The notes under the pieces: generated by a model
What the model was told of the DNA's origin: nothing
What the model saw: only the letters and a program-made list of their open reading frames with translations
Databases searched by the model: none
Program-made: the position numbers and the translations under genes
From: RGIG2041 sp045537695
GTDB taxonomy: Bacteria; Bacillota; Clostridia; UBA1381; UMGS1253
DNA: 39,927 nucleotides
Assembly (NCBI GenBank): GCA_045537695.1
Contig: JAZSQB010000030.1
Span: 1-39,927, forward strand
Reading direction: 5' to 3'
In this document: piece by piece, positions 6,484 to 14,998 of the stretch
How positions within the stretch are numbered: the stretch's first letter is position 1
How the letters are laid out: each line of letters begins with the position of its first letter

Positions 6484-7017
6484 ATGAAATGGTTTATTGC
6501 ATCGGATATTCACGGCAGTGCTTACTACTGCGAAAAAATGTTAAGCAGCTTTGACCGCGAAGGCGCGGACAAAATGCTTTTGCTCGGCGATATTTTATAC
6601 CATGGACCGAGAAACGATTTGCCGAAGGACTACAATCCCAAAGAGGTCATCGAGCTTTTAAATGCGCTGAAGGATAAAATTTTATGTGTGCGCGGCAACT
6701 GCGACACTGAGGTCGACCAGATGGTACTGCAGTTCCCAATTCTGGCAGACTACTGCATCATTGCGGATGCAGACAAGGTGGTTTATGCCACACACGGGCA
6801 TAATTTCAACGAAAATAATCTACCGCCGCTTGGGAACGGTGACATTCTCCTGCACGGGCACACACATGTACCGAAGTGCACAAAGCACGATACCTATACC
6901 TACATCAATCCGGGCTCCGTTTCCATCCCGAAGGAAAACAGCCACCACGGCTATATGATTTTGGAAAACGGTGAGTTTATTTGGAAGGATTTTGACGGAA
7001 ATAGCATCGAAATCTAA
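6484..7017 (+). CDS. yfcE: YfcE-type metallophosphodiesterase
   Basis: A 177-residue calcineurin-like phosphodiesterase close in size to E. coli YfcE (184). Dinuclear-metal ligands are all present: SDIHG (Asp8, His10), LLGDILYHG, RGNCD, ATHGH and HGHTH. Family members hydrolyse model phosphodiesters, but the physiological substrate is unknown. I use the ATG at 6484, eight bases after GGAGG (6471-6475). Upstream in-frame codons lie in the promoter and are excluded. It is a single-gene unit, divergent from cdd and convergent with the rlmB operon, sharing the terminator at 7015. Confidence 0.88.
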   Translation: MKWFIASDIHGSAYYCEKMLSSFDREGADKMLLLGDILYHGPRNDLPKDYNPKEVIELLNALKDKILCVRGNCDTEVDQMVLQFPILADYCIIADADKVVYATHGHNFNENNLPPLGNGDILLHGHTHVPKCTKHDTYTYINPGSVSIPKENSHHGYMILENGEFIWKDFDGNSIEI

Positions 7018-7060
7018 ATAAAGAAAAGTGACTTCAAAGGAAGTCACTTTTCTTTATTTA
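7015..7060. terminator. Bidirectional terminator between yfcE and rlmB
   Basis: A perfect 21-base-pair inverted repeat (7015-7035 with 7040-7060) with a 4-base loop. The outer ends of the stem contain the stop codons of both convergent genes: TAA at 7015-7017 on plus and 7054-7056 on minus. T-rich arms on both strands fit termination in both directions. Confidence 0.93.
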
Positions 7061-7824
7061 AAATATCTTTGTCTGTGAATCTCATACATCAGCACAGCCG
7101 CGGCTGCCGAGGCATTCAGGCTGTTGACGTGTCCCTTCATCGGGATGCTGACCATAAAGTCGCAGTTTTCCTTGACGAGACGGCTGATGCCCTCGCCCTC
7201 GGAACCGATCACGACTGCCAAAGGTCCCGTCATATCGGTTTTGTACAGTTCCGATGCACCCTCCGCATCCGTGCCGCACACCCAAAGACCGGCATCCTTA
7301 AGCTTTTTGATGCACTGCGTCAGATTCGTCACCTTGCACACCGGCATATACTCCGTTGCACCGGCGGATGCCTTTGCTGCAATCGCATTTAATGCGACGC
7401 TTCTGTGCTTCGGGATAATTACACCGTGCGCACCGCAGCACTCCGCCGTACGGATGATGGAGCCGAGGTTTCCGGCATCGTTTAAAGAATCGCACAAAAT
7501 GACAAACGGCGCTTCACCCTTATCTGCGGCATTTTTAAGGATATCTTCAATGCTTACATAGGTTGCCGCCGCCACATAAGCGATGATGCCCTGATGCGCG
7601 CCCGTCTGGCTAATGGCATCGAGCTTGCAGCGCTCCACTTCGCTTACAAGGATTCTTTGCTCCTTTGCAAGCGCAAGGATGCGTGTAATCGCACCCTTGT
7701 TGTCGCTCTTGGCGATTAAAATTTTATCAATCTGCCGACCGGCACGCATTGCCTCGAAGACCGGATTTCTGCCCTCTAAAATATCTTCGCGCAATTCTGC
7801 CTGTTCGTCTGTTCTCTTACCCAT
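7054..7824 (-). CDS. rlmB: RlmB-type 23S rRNA 2'-O-methyltransferase (SpoU/TrmH family)
   Basis: A 256-residue SPOUT methyltransferase. The N-terminal substrate-binding domain begins with the typical EGRNPVFEAM (residues 17-26). The C-terminal knot carries the three SpoU motifs: DSLNDAGNLGSIIRTAE, VIGSEGEGI and IPMKGHVNSLNASAAAA. The family methylates a ribose 2'-OH, for RlmB at G2251 of 23S rRNA (E. coli numbering). The exact site here is inferred. The ATG overlaps the lysC stop by one base (TAATG), and no good ribosome site is seen, so translation is probably coupled to lysC. It is the last gene of the ACT-hom-lysC-rlmB operon. Confidence 0.9.
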   Translation of the reverse strand: MGKRTDEQAELREDILEGRNPVFEAMRAGRQIDKILIAKSDNKGAITRILALAKEQRILVSEVERCKLDAISQTGAHQGIIAYVAAATYVSIEDILKNAADKGEAPFVILCDSLNDAGNLGSIIRTAECCGAHGVIIPKHRSVALNAIAAKASAGATEYMPVCKVTNLTQCIKKLKDAGLWVCGTDAEGASELYKTDMTGPLAVVIGSEGEGISRLVKENCDFMVSIPMKGHVNSLNASAAAAVLMYEIHRQRYFK

Positions 7825-9038
7825 TATACTCTACCCAAATCAAACTTATCGTGAATTGCTACAACTGCGCGCTCTGCATCCGCTCTGTCGATAAGAACAG
7901 AAACCATGATTTCGGAGGTTGCAATCATACGCACATTGATGTTGTTCTGGAAAAGCGCTTCAAACATTTTGGAAGCTACGCCTGCGTTGGAAACCATACC
8001 TGCACCAACGATGGAAACCTTGGAAACTGTATCATCGAATACAATCTTCTTTGCACCAATTACATCGTTTGCCGCGTTGAGCACATCGAGTGCTTCCTGC
8101 AGTCTGTCGGATGCAACGGTGAAGCTGATATCTCTTGTACCATCTCTGCCTTCGGACTGAATAATCAAGTCAACATTGATATCCTTTGCAGCGAGCTTGG
8201 AGAAAATTGTATATACCTTCCCCGGCTGATCATCTACTTCCATAACTGCAATACTTGCTGTATTATTATCGCGTGCTACGCCTCTTACCATCATCTTTTC
8301 CACGTCTTTGACCTCCTTAACAGTTGTACCCTCTACTCTGTGCAAACTGGAGAGCACCTTCAATTTCACATTATATTTTTTCGCCATTTCTACCGAACGG
8401 TTATTAAGCACATTTGCACCGAGGCTCGCAAGCTCGAGCATTTCATCATAGGAAATATCGTTAAGCTTAACCGCGTCCGGGCAAATACGCGGGTCTGTTG
8501 TGTATACGCCATCTACGTCTGTGTAAATTTCACACACGTCTGCGCTCAGCGCCGCCGCCAATGCAACTGCGGATGTATCCGAGCCGCCGCGACCGAGTGT
8601 TGTGATATCGTCATACTTGTTAAGACCCTGGAAGCCGGCTACAACCACAATCTTGTTTTTATCCAGCTCCATCTTCAAGCGCTCTGTGTTGATTTTGTGA
8701 ATTCTCGCCATACCGTACTGGCTACTGGTGTTAAAGCCTGCCTGCCAACCGGTCAGGGAAATTGCCGGGCAACCAAGCTTTTCAATTGCCATTGCCAGAA
8801 GGGAAATCGAAATCTGCTCACCCGTTGCTAAAAGCATATCCATTTCACGCTTGGACGGCCTGTCGCTGATTTCCTTCGCCTTTTCAATCAAATCATCCGT
8901 TGTATCACCCTGTGCGGATACGACAACAACCACCTGGTTGCCTTCCTTGTACTTATCCGTGATGATACGTGCTACATTAAATACTCTTTCGGCATTGGCA
9001 ACCGAGCTGCCGCCGAACTTTTGCACTACCAAACCCAC
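7824..9038 (-). CDS. lysC: Aspartokinase
   Basis: A 404-residue monofunctional aspartate kinase that makes aspartyl-phosphate, the entry to the lysine, threonine and methionine (and diaminopimelate) pathways. The N-terminal kinase domain has KFGGSSV (residues 7-13), TTLGRGGSDTSAVALAAAL and DVDGVYTTDPR. Two C-terminal ACT domains (about residues 265-404) suggest feedback control by lysine and/or threonine. The start is GTG at 9036-9038, eight bases after AAGGAGG. It follows hom by 13 bases in one operon, so carbon flow at both the first and the branch step is controlled together. Confidence 0.95.
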   Translation of the reverse strand: MGLVVQKFGGSSVANAERVFNVARIITDKYKEGNQVVVVVSAQGDTTDDLIEKAKEISDRPSKREMDMLLATGEQISISLLAMAIEKLGCPAISLTGWQAGFNTSSQYGMARIHKINTERLKMELDKNKIVVVAGFQGLNKYDDITTLGRGGSDTSAVALAAALSADVCEIYTDVDGVYTTDPRICPDAVKLNDISYDEMLELASLGANVLNNRSVEMAKKYNVKLKVLSSLHRVEGTTVKEVKDVEKMMVRGVARDNNTASIAVMEVDDQPGKVYTIFSKLAAKDINVDLIIQSEGRDGTRDISFTVASDRLQEALDVLNAANDVIGAKKIVFDDTVSKVSIVGAGMVSNAGVASKMFEALFQNNINVRMIATSEIMVSVLIDRADAERAVVAIHDKFDLGRV

Positions 9039-9051
9039 TGTATTCTCCTCC

Positions 9052-10257
9052 TTATTTCATTACACGAATATAACTCTTTACGCTATCGCCGAGCTTTTCA
9101 ATCTTTTCCATCATATGCGCTTCGGTGTCCGCCGGTGCAATAAAGCATACTTCTTCGTCGCTGTCCGCAAACACGGTGTCGCTGCCGAAGATGGTGCGGA
9201 TTTCGTCCACGCTTACGCCGTCTGCACGTACAAACATCTCACCGTCTGCCGCAAGATGGCTCTCACAAAGCGAAGCATCGCCCTCTGTCCAGATGAAGTT
9301 TTTGTTGTCTGCACTGCTTACGATGTCAATCACATCGCCAAGCACGGCACTTGCTGTCGGCAGTTTGCCTGCGCCTCTGCCGTAGAACATCACATCGCCC
9401 ACGCTGTCACCGCGCACCATGATGGCATTAAATACATCTTCTACCATCGCAAGCGGTGTACCCTTACGAATGAGCATCGGGGAAACGCGGCAAAGTGTTT
9501 TACCATTCTGATTACGGGTATAACCAATCAACTTAATCACATAACCGAGGCGACCGGCAAGCTTTACATCCTCCAGCGTAATCTTGGTGATGCCTTCGGT
9601 ATGTACCTGCTCGCTATCGATGGCGCTGCCAAAGGCAAGCGATGCCAAAATGCTGATTTTTCTGCAAGCGTCGTGTCCTTCCACATCTGCGGCAGGGTTA
9701 CGCTCTGCATAGCCCTTCTCCTGCGCTTCGGAAAGTGCCTGCTCGAAGGTTTTGTTGTTATGAATCATCTGTGTTAAGATGTAATTCGTCGTACCGTTCA
9801 AAATACCGAAAATTTCGGTCACATTGTTTGCCGCAAGGCATTTGTGGAGCGGACGGATAATTGGAATACCGCCGCCGACGCTTGCTTCAAACAGATAGTT
9901 TACGTTCTTTTCCTTTGCAATCGCCAAAAGCTCTGTGCCGCATTTTGCCACAAGCTCTTTGTTGCTGGTTACAACGCTTTTGCCTGCAAGCAATGCCTTC
10001 TTTGTGAAGGTATATGCCGGCTCCACGCCGCCGATGGTCTCTACAACAATACTTACGGAAGCATCGTTTAAAATATCATCGTAATTTTTTGTAAAAATCT
10101 CTTTTCTCGGATGCGAATCAAAATCGCGCAAATCCAGCACGTGCTTAACCGAAACCTGCTTGCCGACCTTGCGGGTAATGCCCGCAGCGTTCGTATCTAA
10201 AATTTCGTACACGCCGGAACCGACCGTACCGTAACCGAGTATTGCCACATTTATCAT
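9052..10257 (-). CDS. hom: Homoserine dehydrogenase
   Basis: A 401-residue NAD(P)-dependent enzyme reducing aspartate semialdehyde to homoserine. The N-terminal nucleotide site GYGTVGSG covers residues 8-15. The catalytic-domain motifs VVTSNKELVAK, EASVGGGIPIIRPL, GILNGTTNYIL and AADVEGHDACRKI are intact. A C-terminal region (about 315-401) has the length and position of an ACT regulatory domain. I use the ATG at 10255-10257 after AAAGGTG; longer in-frame extensions reach into the upstream stop and are not supported. It sits between the ACT-domain gene and lysC. No thrB or thrC is present in the window. Confidence 0.95.
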   Translation of the reverse strand: MINVAILGYGTVGSGVYEILDTNAAGITRKVGKQVSVKHVLDLRDFDSHPRKEIFTKNYDDILNDASVSIVVETIGGVEPAYTFTKKALLAGKSVVTSNKELVAKCGTELLAIAKEKNVNYLFEASVGGGIPIIRPLHKCLAANNVTEIFGILNGTTNYILTQMIHNNKTFEQALSEAQEKGYAERNPAADVEGHDACRKISILASLAFGSAIDSEQVHTEGITKITLEDVKLAGRLGYVIKLIGYTRNQNGKTLCRVSPMLIRKGTPLAMVEDVFNAIMVRGDSVGDVMFYGRGAGKLPTASAVLGDVIDIVSSADNKNFIWTEGDASLCESHLAADGEMFVRADGVSVDEIRTIFGSDTVFADSDEEVCFIAPADTEAHMMEKIEKLGDSVKSYIRVMK

Positions 10258-10278
10258 AGTTATAACACCTTTCTGCAC

Positions 10279-10722
10279 TTATTTCCCTGAAAGTAATTCC
10301 AATCGCTGCACGCCGTCCACCTGCCGGAGTTTTTTGACAAGCTGTTCGAAGCGCAGCGTCATCTCCCCTGTCCGAATGGAAATGGTAATGGTCGCCGAAT
10401 GATTGACCGGGATGTTCTGGTTGATGGTCAACACATTCGTGTGCGCCGCCGCCAGCACCTTAAGGATGCCGGAGAGCACGCCCATGCGGTCCTCCACCTC
10501 AAACAAAACCGTTACAATCTTGTCTGCACCGATTTCCTCAAACGGAAAGACGTAATCTTTGTACTTATAAAATGCCGAGCGGCTGATCTTCAGCTTTTCC
10601 GTCGCCTCAGATGCCGTTTGGCACACGCCGATCTTCAGAAGGCGTTTTGCCTCCACCACCTTCGAAAAAATTTCAGGAAGGACCGCAGTGTCAATCAACA
10701 AAAATTCTCCTTTACGCTCCAA
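10279..10722 (-). CDS. ACT domain-containing protein (PheB/UPF0735 type)
   Basis: A 147-residue protein matching the family once called PheB. An N-terminal region reads like a small helix-turn-helix (SEATEKLKISRSAFYKY, about residues 38-54), followed by an ACT domain (about 70-145) with the ligand-loop sequence DRMGVLSGILKVLA. ACT domains bind amino acids, so it may sense a product of the pathway made by hom and lysC and regulate this operon; that is inference. The start is uncertain. A TTG at 10720-10722 with GGGTGAG keeps the normal N-terminal length. A TTG seven codons later has the better-placed AAAGGAG. Confidence 0.85.
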   Translation of the reverse strand: MERKGEFLLIDTAVLPEIFSKVVEAKRLLKIGVCQTASEATEKLKISRSAFYKYKDYVFPFEEIGADKIVTVLFEVEDRMGVLSGILKVLAAAHTNVLTINQNIPVNHSATITISIRTGEMTLRFEQLVKKLRQVDGVQRLELLSGK

Positions 10723-10789
10723 AAGCTCACCCCCGCTTCCGCCGTGTTTTGTGTGCGTGATACAAATACATTTGTTTGCGTACTATGGA

Positions 10790-10819
10790 ATCATACCACA
10801 ATCCAAGAGGTAATGTCAA
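10790..10819 (-). promoter_or_regulatory. Promoter of the ACT-hom-lysC-rlmB operon
   Basis: On the minus strand, TTGACA (10814-10819) and TATGAT (10790-10795) are separated by 18 bases, with TGG before the -10. The leader is about 60 bases, with no T-box or lysine riboswitch structure visible. Confidence 0.75.
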
Positions 10820-10919
10820 CACTATATAAGTAAAAAGATAAATTTTCTCCGGCGAAAAAGAAGGAAATTTCGCGCCGAATGTAGAAATTAACCAAATATG
10901 GAGTTGGGAGGTATGTAAA

Positions 10920-11315
10920 ATGACAGACAAATTGTTCAAAAAGGCATTCTTCGGCGGCTATAAAAAAGCCTTAGTGGAAGAGAAAATAAACGAGCTTAGC
11001 GCAGCAGCCGCTGCGGATGCGGAAAAGATTACCGCACTGACGACAGAGCGGGACGAGCTGCGTGAAAAGGTGGCAACGCTTGAAAAAGAGCGCGCTTTCA
11101 TTTCCGATGCGCTTTTAAATGCCAAAAAGGAAGGCGAACGTATGCTGGCGGAAACCAACGCTAAAATTGCCGAGCTACAAACCGCTGCAGAAAAAGAACT
11201 CGCCCGCCTGCAGGATTTGGCAGAGCAAGAACGCAACCTAATTCGTTCGTACCAAAAGAGCGCACACGAAGTATTAAAGGCACATAAAGAACGTGTCGAC
11301 AGCATATCTATATAA
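10920..11315 (+). CDS. DivIVA-like coiled-coil protein
   Basis: A 131-residue, highly charged protein. The N terminus (KLFKKAFFGGYKKALVEEKINEL, residues 4-26 in part) matches the start of DivIVA/GpsB proteins, whose conserved F..A..GY..xxV segment inserts into curved membrane. Residues from about 25 to 125 are almost continuous heptad-type coiled coil rich in Ala, Glu, Lys and Leu. It lacks a long C-terminal tail, so it is closer in size to GpsB (about 100) than to DivIVA (about 165 or more). It is translated from GGGAGG at 10906-10911 and followed 18 bases later by uppP. A role in organising cell-wall synthesis at septum or poles is inferred. Confidence 0.7.
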   Translation: MTDKLFKKAFFGGYKKALVEEKINELSAAAAADAEKITALTTERDELREKVATLEKERAFISDALLNAKKEGERMLAETNAKIAELQTAAEKELARLQDLAEQERNLIRSYQKSAHEVLKAHKERVDSISI

Positions 11316-11333
11316 AAAATAAGGAGACAGCGT

Positions 11334-12164
11334 ATGAACTGGTTACAAGCATTGGTATTGGGTCTGGTACAGGGATTAACGGAGTTTTTGCCGGTATCCA
11401 GCTCCGGTCATATTATTATTTTCAGCAACATTTTAAATATTCAGATTGAAGATGGCAACGCCTTTTCCGTGCTTTTACATGTGGCAACCTTTTTATCGGT
11501 TTGCATTATGTATAAAGAAGACGTATGGATGCTGATTCGCGAATTCTTTTTATGGATTACCGATATTTTCCGCGGTCAGTTTACCGCAAAGACACCGCAG
11601 CGCCGCATGCTGTTTTTGCTGATTTATGCAACCATTCCCGCGATTGTAGTCGGTGCGCTTTTTAAGGTGCTCGATTTGGATGCAAAGCTTTCGGTTTTGC
11701 CGGTGGTCGGTTTCACACTGCTTTTGACGGCGACACTGATGTATATCATCGACCGTTTTGGCGAAGGCAAGTACACGCAAAAGGATGCCGGCGCAAAATC
11801 CGCGTGGCTTATCGGTCTGGCGCAAGCCTGCGCCCTTATGCCCGGTCTTTCGCGCAGTGGCTCAACCATCACGGCGGCACGCGCCTGCGGTTACAAAAAG
11901 GATTTTGCCATAAAATTTGCCTTTTTAATGTCGCTACCCGCTATTTTGGGTGCCGCGGTGCTGGAGGGTGCATCCTTAATCCAGGATGGTACTTTTTCCG
12001 TAGAATTGGTTCCAACGTTGATTGCCTTTGTTGCCGCGATGATTTCCGGCATACTTGCCATCAAATTTATGATCAATCTGCTCAAAAACAACCGATTCTA
12101 CATTTTTTCGATTTATTGTGCGATTGTTGGCATAGTTTGTCTTGTATTTAGCTTCATAAAGTAG
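11334..12164 (+). CDS. uppP: Undecaprenyl-diphosphatase
   Basis: A 276-residue polytopic membrane enzyme (BacA/UppP family). It dephosphorylates undecaprenyl pyrophosphate to the monophosphate carrier used for peptidoglycan and wall polymers, and confers bacitracin tolerance. Catalytic motifs are intact: Glu17 in GLTEFLPVSSSGH with His26, and PGLSRSGSTI with Arg174. Hydrophobic segments fill the sequence. AAGGAG precedes the ATG. It follows the DivIVA-like gene and ends at a strong terminator. It supplies lipid carrier for the glycosyltransferases and flippases encoded elsewhere in the window. Confidence 0.95.
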   Translation: MNWLQALVLGLVQGLTEFLPVSSSGHIIIFSNILNIQIEDGNAFSVLLHVATFLSVCIMYKEDVWMLIREFFLWITDIFRGQFTAKTPQRRMLFLLIYATIPAIVVGALFKVLDLDAKLSVLPVVGFTLLLTATLMYIIDRFGEGKYTQKDAGAKSAWLIGLAQACALMPGLSRSGSTITAARACGYKKDFAIKFAFLMSLPAILGAAVLEGASLIQDGTFSVELVPTLIAFVAAMISGILAIKFMINLLKNNRFYIFSIYCAIVGIVCLVFSFIK

Positions 12165-12168
12165 TATA

Positions 12169-12202
12169 ATGGGGATGTGATTTTTTCACATCCCCATTTT
12201 TA
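12169..12202 (+). terminator. Terminator of uppP
   Basis: A 12-base-pair perfect stem (12169-12180 with 12186-12197) with a 5-T loop, followed by TTTTT. The ribosome site of the next gene is only about 11 bases further, so no promoter fits between them. Confidence 0.88.
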
Positions 12203-12226
12203 ACTTTTTATCGGAAGGATGATTTG

Positions 12227-13057
12227 GTGAACTGGTCCAGAACAAAAACTTGGTTGATTATATTGTTTATCGGTCTGAATCTGTTTTTAATTCTCACGCT
12301 TGTAAAAAATAATATCGCTATATCCACCGTTTCAGAGCAGGCAATTCAGGACACAGTTGCTATTCTCGCACGCAACGGAATTTATGCGTCGCCGGAAAGC
12401 ATCCCACGCAAAATGCCGGCGCTGAGCGCGGTAGAAGTGTATAACACCATAGCTGACCCTGAAAAGATAGCAACGGCACTCTTGGGCGGCAAAGCCAACT
12501 ACCACCAGGAAAGCAATCAGTATATGTACGGCAGTGCGATTGTGCAGTTTGGCGGTGACAATATACGCTACACGAACATAAACCCTTCACAAAGTAATGT
12601 CTATACAAATGAAGAAAAAGCCATTGCTGCGGCAAAAGCCTTTCTAACCAGCGCAGGCTTTCCATTGGAAAAAGCAGAGGCAACACTGGTGCGCTACGAT
12701 GCAAAGGAAGCCTATGTTCTGTTTTCGCAGAAATTAGACAGTTATCCCCTGCTCGACTCGCAGTTTCACGTGATTATAACCGATAAGGGCGTCTCAACAA
12801 TGGAGGGCTGTTGGTTTCATATTGCCGCGGAACAGAGCGGTGCAACTGGCGCACGCGGCAGGGTTAAGGAAATCACATCGGTGCTGATTGATTTTATGAA
12901 CGATGAAAACCGTTCCGGACAGTCAAACAGCATTGTCAATATTACCTTAGGTTACACCACTGGCGATAAAAATACGTATCACAAATCAGTATCCGCCCTG
13001 CCGGCGTGGCGCATTACAACAACAGACGGTAGAACCTATTACTACGAAGCGCATTAA
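12227..13057 (+). CDS. YycI/YycH-like membrane-anchored protein
   Basis: A 276-residue protein beginning MNWSRTKTWL, followed by one hydrophobic segment (about residues 9-27) and an extracytoplasmic remainder. The MxWSxxKT start and single anchor match YycI/YycH-type regulators, which in Bacilli sit in the membrane beside WalK and tune that essential cell-wall sensor kinase. No walR or walK is near here, so the partner is unknown. I take GTG at 12227, eight bases after GGAAGG, over the in-frame TTG three bases earlier because the family starts at this methionine. Transcription must read through the uppP terminator or start inside uppP. ygiQ follows after 30 bases. Confidence 0.7.
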   Translation: MNWSRTKTWLIILFIGLNLFLILTLVKNNIAISTVSEQAIQDTVAILARNGIYASPESIPRKMPALSAVEVYNTIADPEKIATALLGGKANYHQESNQYMYGSAIVQFGGDNIRYTNINPSQSNVYTNEEKAIAAAKAFLTSAGFPLEKAEATLVRYDAKEAYVLFSQKLDSYPLLDSQFHVIITDKGVSTMEGCWFHIAAEQSGATGARGRVKEITSVLIDFMNDENRSGQSNSIVNITLGYTTGDKNTYHKSVSALPAWRITTTDGRTYYYEAH

Positions 13058-13087
13058 CGAATTACGCAGCATTGACAGGATGATTCT

Positions 13088-14998
13088 ATGAAAGACTTTT
13101 TACCAATTACAAAAGAAGATTTAATAAATCGCGGTTGGGATACCCCTGACTTTCTCCTGATTACGGGCGATGCCTATGTAGACCATCCGAGCTTCGGTCA
13201 TGCCATCATCTCGCGCGTGCTTGAAAACGCCGGCTACAGCGTCGGCATCATTGCACAGCCGGACTGGACGGATACGAAGGATTTTCTCCGTTTGGGCAGA
13301 CCGCGCCTCGCCGTCATGGTGACGAGCGGCAATATTGACTCCATGGTCAACCATTACACGGCGGCAAAAAAGCCGCGCTCGGAGGATTTGTATTCCCCCG
13401 GCGGCAAAGCGGGCAACCGCCCCGACCGCGCCGTGATTGTCTACTGCAACCGCGTGCGTGAAGCGTTTGGGGATATTCCGCTCATTATCGGCGGTGTGGA
13501 AGCGAGTCTTCGCCGTTTTGCCCACTACGATTACTGGGACAACAAAGTGCGCCGAAGCATTCTTTTAGACAGCCGTGCCGACCTTTTAATCTACGGCATG
13601 GGCGAAAAACAAACCGTACAGATTGCAGATGCGCTCGAAAAAGGCATTCCGGTCAAGAAAATACGACACATTAACGGCACCTGCTTTATTGCAGATAAAG
13701 ACTATGACAAAGAAGGCATCGTGCTGGATAGCCTCGAAACCGTGCGTGATGAAAAGGCGGCTTACGCAAAAGCGTGTCGCATCCAATACGAAGAACAAGA
13801 CCCGATTCGCGGCAAACGGTTAATTCAGCCGCACCACGATAAGCTTTTAGTGCAAAATCCGCCAATGATGCCGCTCAGCACAAAAGAGCTCGATGCGGTA
13901 TATGCGCTCCCGTATATGCGCACGTATCATCCGTGCTACGAAGCGGACGGCGGTATCCCCGCCATTGCGGAGGTCAAATTCTCCATTACAAGCTGTCGCG
14001 GCTGTTACGGTGCATGTAACTTCTGCGCGCTGACCTTCCACCAGGGCAGAATCGTGCAATCCCGCAGCCATGAATCCATTATAAACGAAGCAAAGAAAAT
14101 TACCTGGGAGCCGGACTTTAAAGGCTACATCCACGATGTCGGCGGTCCGACGGCAGATTTTCGAAAGCCGGCGTGCAAAAACCAGTTAAAGATCGGTGCA
14201 TGCAAGCACAAGCAATGTCTGTTCCCAGCACCGTGCAAGAATTTGGAAGCCGACCACAAAGATTATCTCGAGCTTTTGCGAAAACTCCGTAGCTTGGACA
14301 GAGTCAAAAAAGTATTTGTCCGTTCGGGCCTTCGCTATGACTACATTATGGCAGACAAGGACGATACGTTCTTTACCGAGCTATGTGAGCACCACGTCAG
14401 CGGTCAGCTCAAGGTAGCGCCCGAGCATGTGAGCGAAAATGTATTAAAATACATGGGCAAACCCGCCGGCGGCGTATACAAGCGTTTTGCGGACAAGTAC
14501 TATCAGATCAATAAAAAGCTCGGCAAGGAGCAATACCTTGTCCCCTACCTGATGAGCTCGCACCCGGGCTCCACCCTAAAGGACGCGGTAGAGCTGTCGC
14601 TGTTTTTACGCGACAACGGTTTAAATCCGCAGCAGGTGCAGGACTTTTATCCGACGCCGGGCACCATCTCCACCGCCATGTTCTATACGGAGCTTGACCC
14701 ATATACGGGCAAAAAGCTCTACGTGGCAAAAACGCCGGAGGACAAAGCGATGCAACGCGCGCTCTTGCAGTACAAAAATCCGGCAAATCACAAGCTCGTC
14801 CGCAAGGCACTCAAGCTGTGTGGCAGAGAAGACTTAATCGGTTTTACAAAAAACTGCCTGGTACGACCGGAGCAGAACAAGCAAACACATACAGGAGGAA
14901 ACAAAAATGGCAATTCTTATGGACGGAAAGATACTTTCCAAAAAAATAAAGGAAAATCTGGCGGTAGAGGCAGAGAAGCTCAAGGCAAACGGCATTAA
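13088..14998 (+). CDS. YgiQ-family radical SAM protein
   Basis: A 636-residue protein of the YgiQ (UPF0313) family. The N-terminal third resembles a B12-binding-like domain. The radical SAM core has the Cx3Cx2C cluster motif at Cys306, Cys310 and Cys313 inside SCRGCYGACNFCAL. An extra cysteine cluster follows (KIGACKHKQCLFPAPC, about residues 376-391), suggesting a second metal site. The reaction is not established for the family. The C-terminal 40 or so residues are a basic, Gly/Asn/Lys-rich tail, partly encoded within the 92-base overlap with folD (14907-14998) in another frame. Such tails are common in this family. Confidence 0.9.
   Translation: MKDFLPITKEDLINRGWDTPDFLLITGDAYVDHPSFGHAIISRVLENAGYSVGIIAQPDWTDTKDFLRLGRPRLAVMVTSGNIDSMVNHYTAAKKPRSEDLYSPGGKAGNRPDRAVIVYCNRVREAFGDIPLIIGGVEASLRRFAHYDYWDNKVRRSILLDSRADLLIYGMGEKQTVQIADALEKGIPVKKIRHINGTCFIADKDYDKEGIVLDSLETVRDEKAAYAKACRIQYEEQDPIRGKRLIQPHHDKLLVQNPPMMPLSTKELDAVYALPYMRTYHPCYEADGGIPAIAEVKFSITSCRGCYGACNFCALTFHQGRIVQSRSHESIINEAKKITWEPDFKGYIHDVGGPTADFRKPACKNQLKIGACKHKQCLFPAPCKNLEADHKDYLELLRKLRSLDRVKKVFVRSGLRYDYIMADKDDTFFTELCEHHVSGQLKVAPEHVSENVLKYMGKPAGGVYKRFADKYYQINKKLGKEQYLVPYLMSSHPGSTLKDAVELSLFLRDNGLNPQQVQDFYPTPGTISTAMFYTELDPYTGKKLYVAKTPEDKAMQRALLQYKNPANHKLVRKALKLCGREDLIGFTKNCLVRPEQNKQTHTGGNKNGNSYGRKDTFQKNKGKSGGRGREAQGKRH

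Noticed and set aside
7749..9777. Long plus-strand open frames (up to about 360 codons) opposite lysC and hom
   Set aside because: They are antisense shadows: their sequence is Cys/His-rich and without family features, while the minus strand encodes complete, motif-bearing enzymes with ribosome sites.
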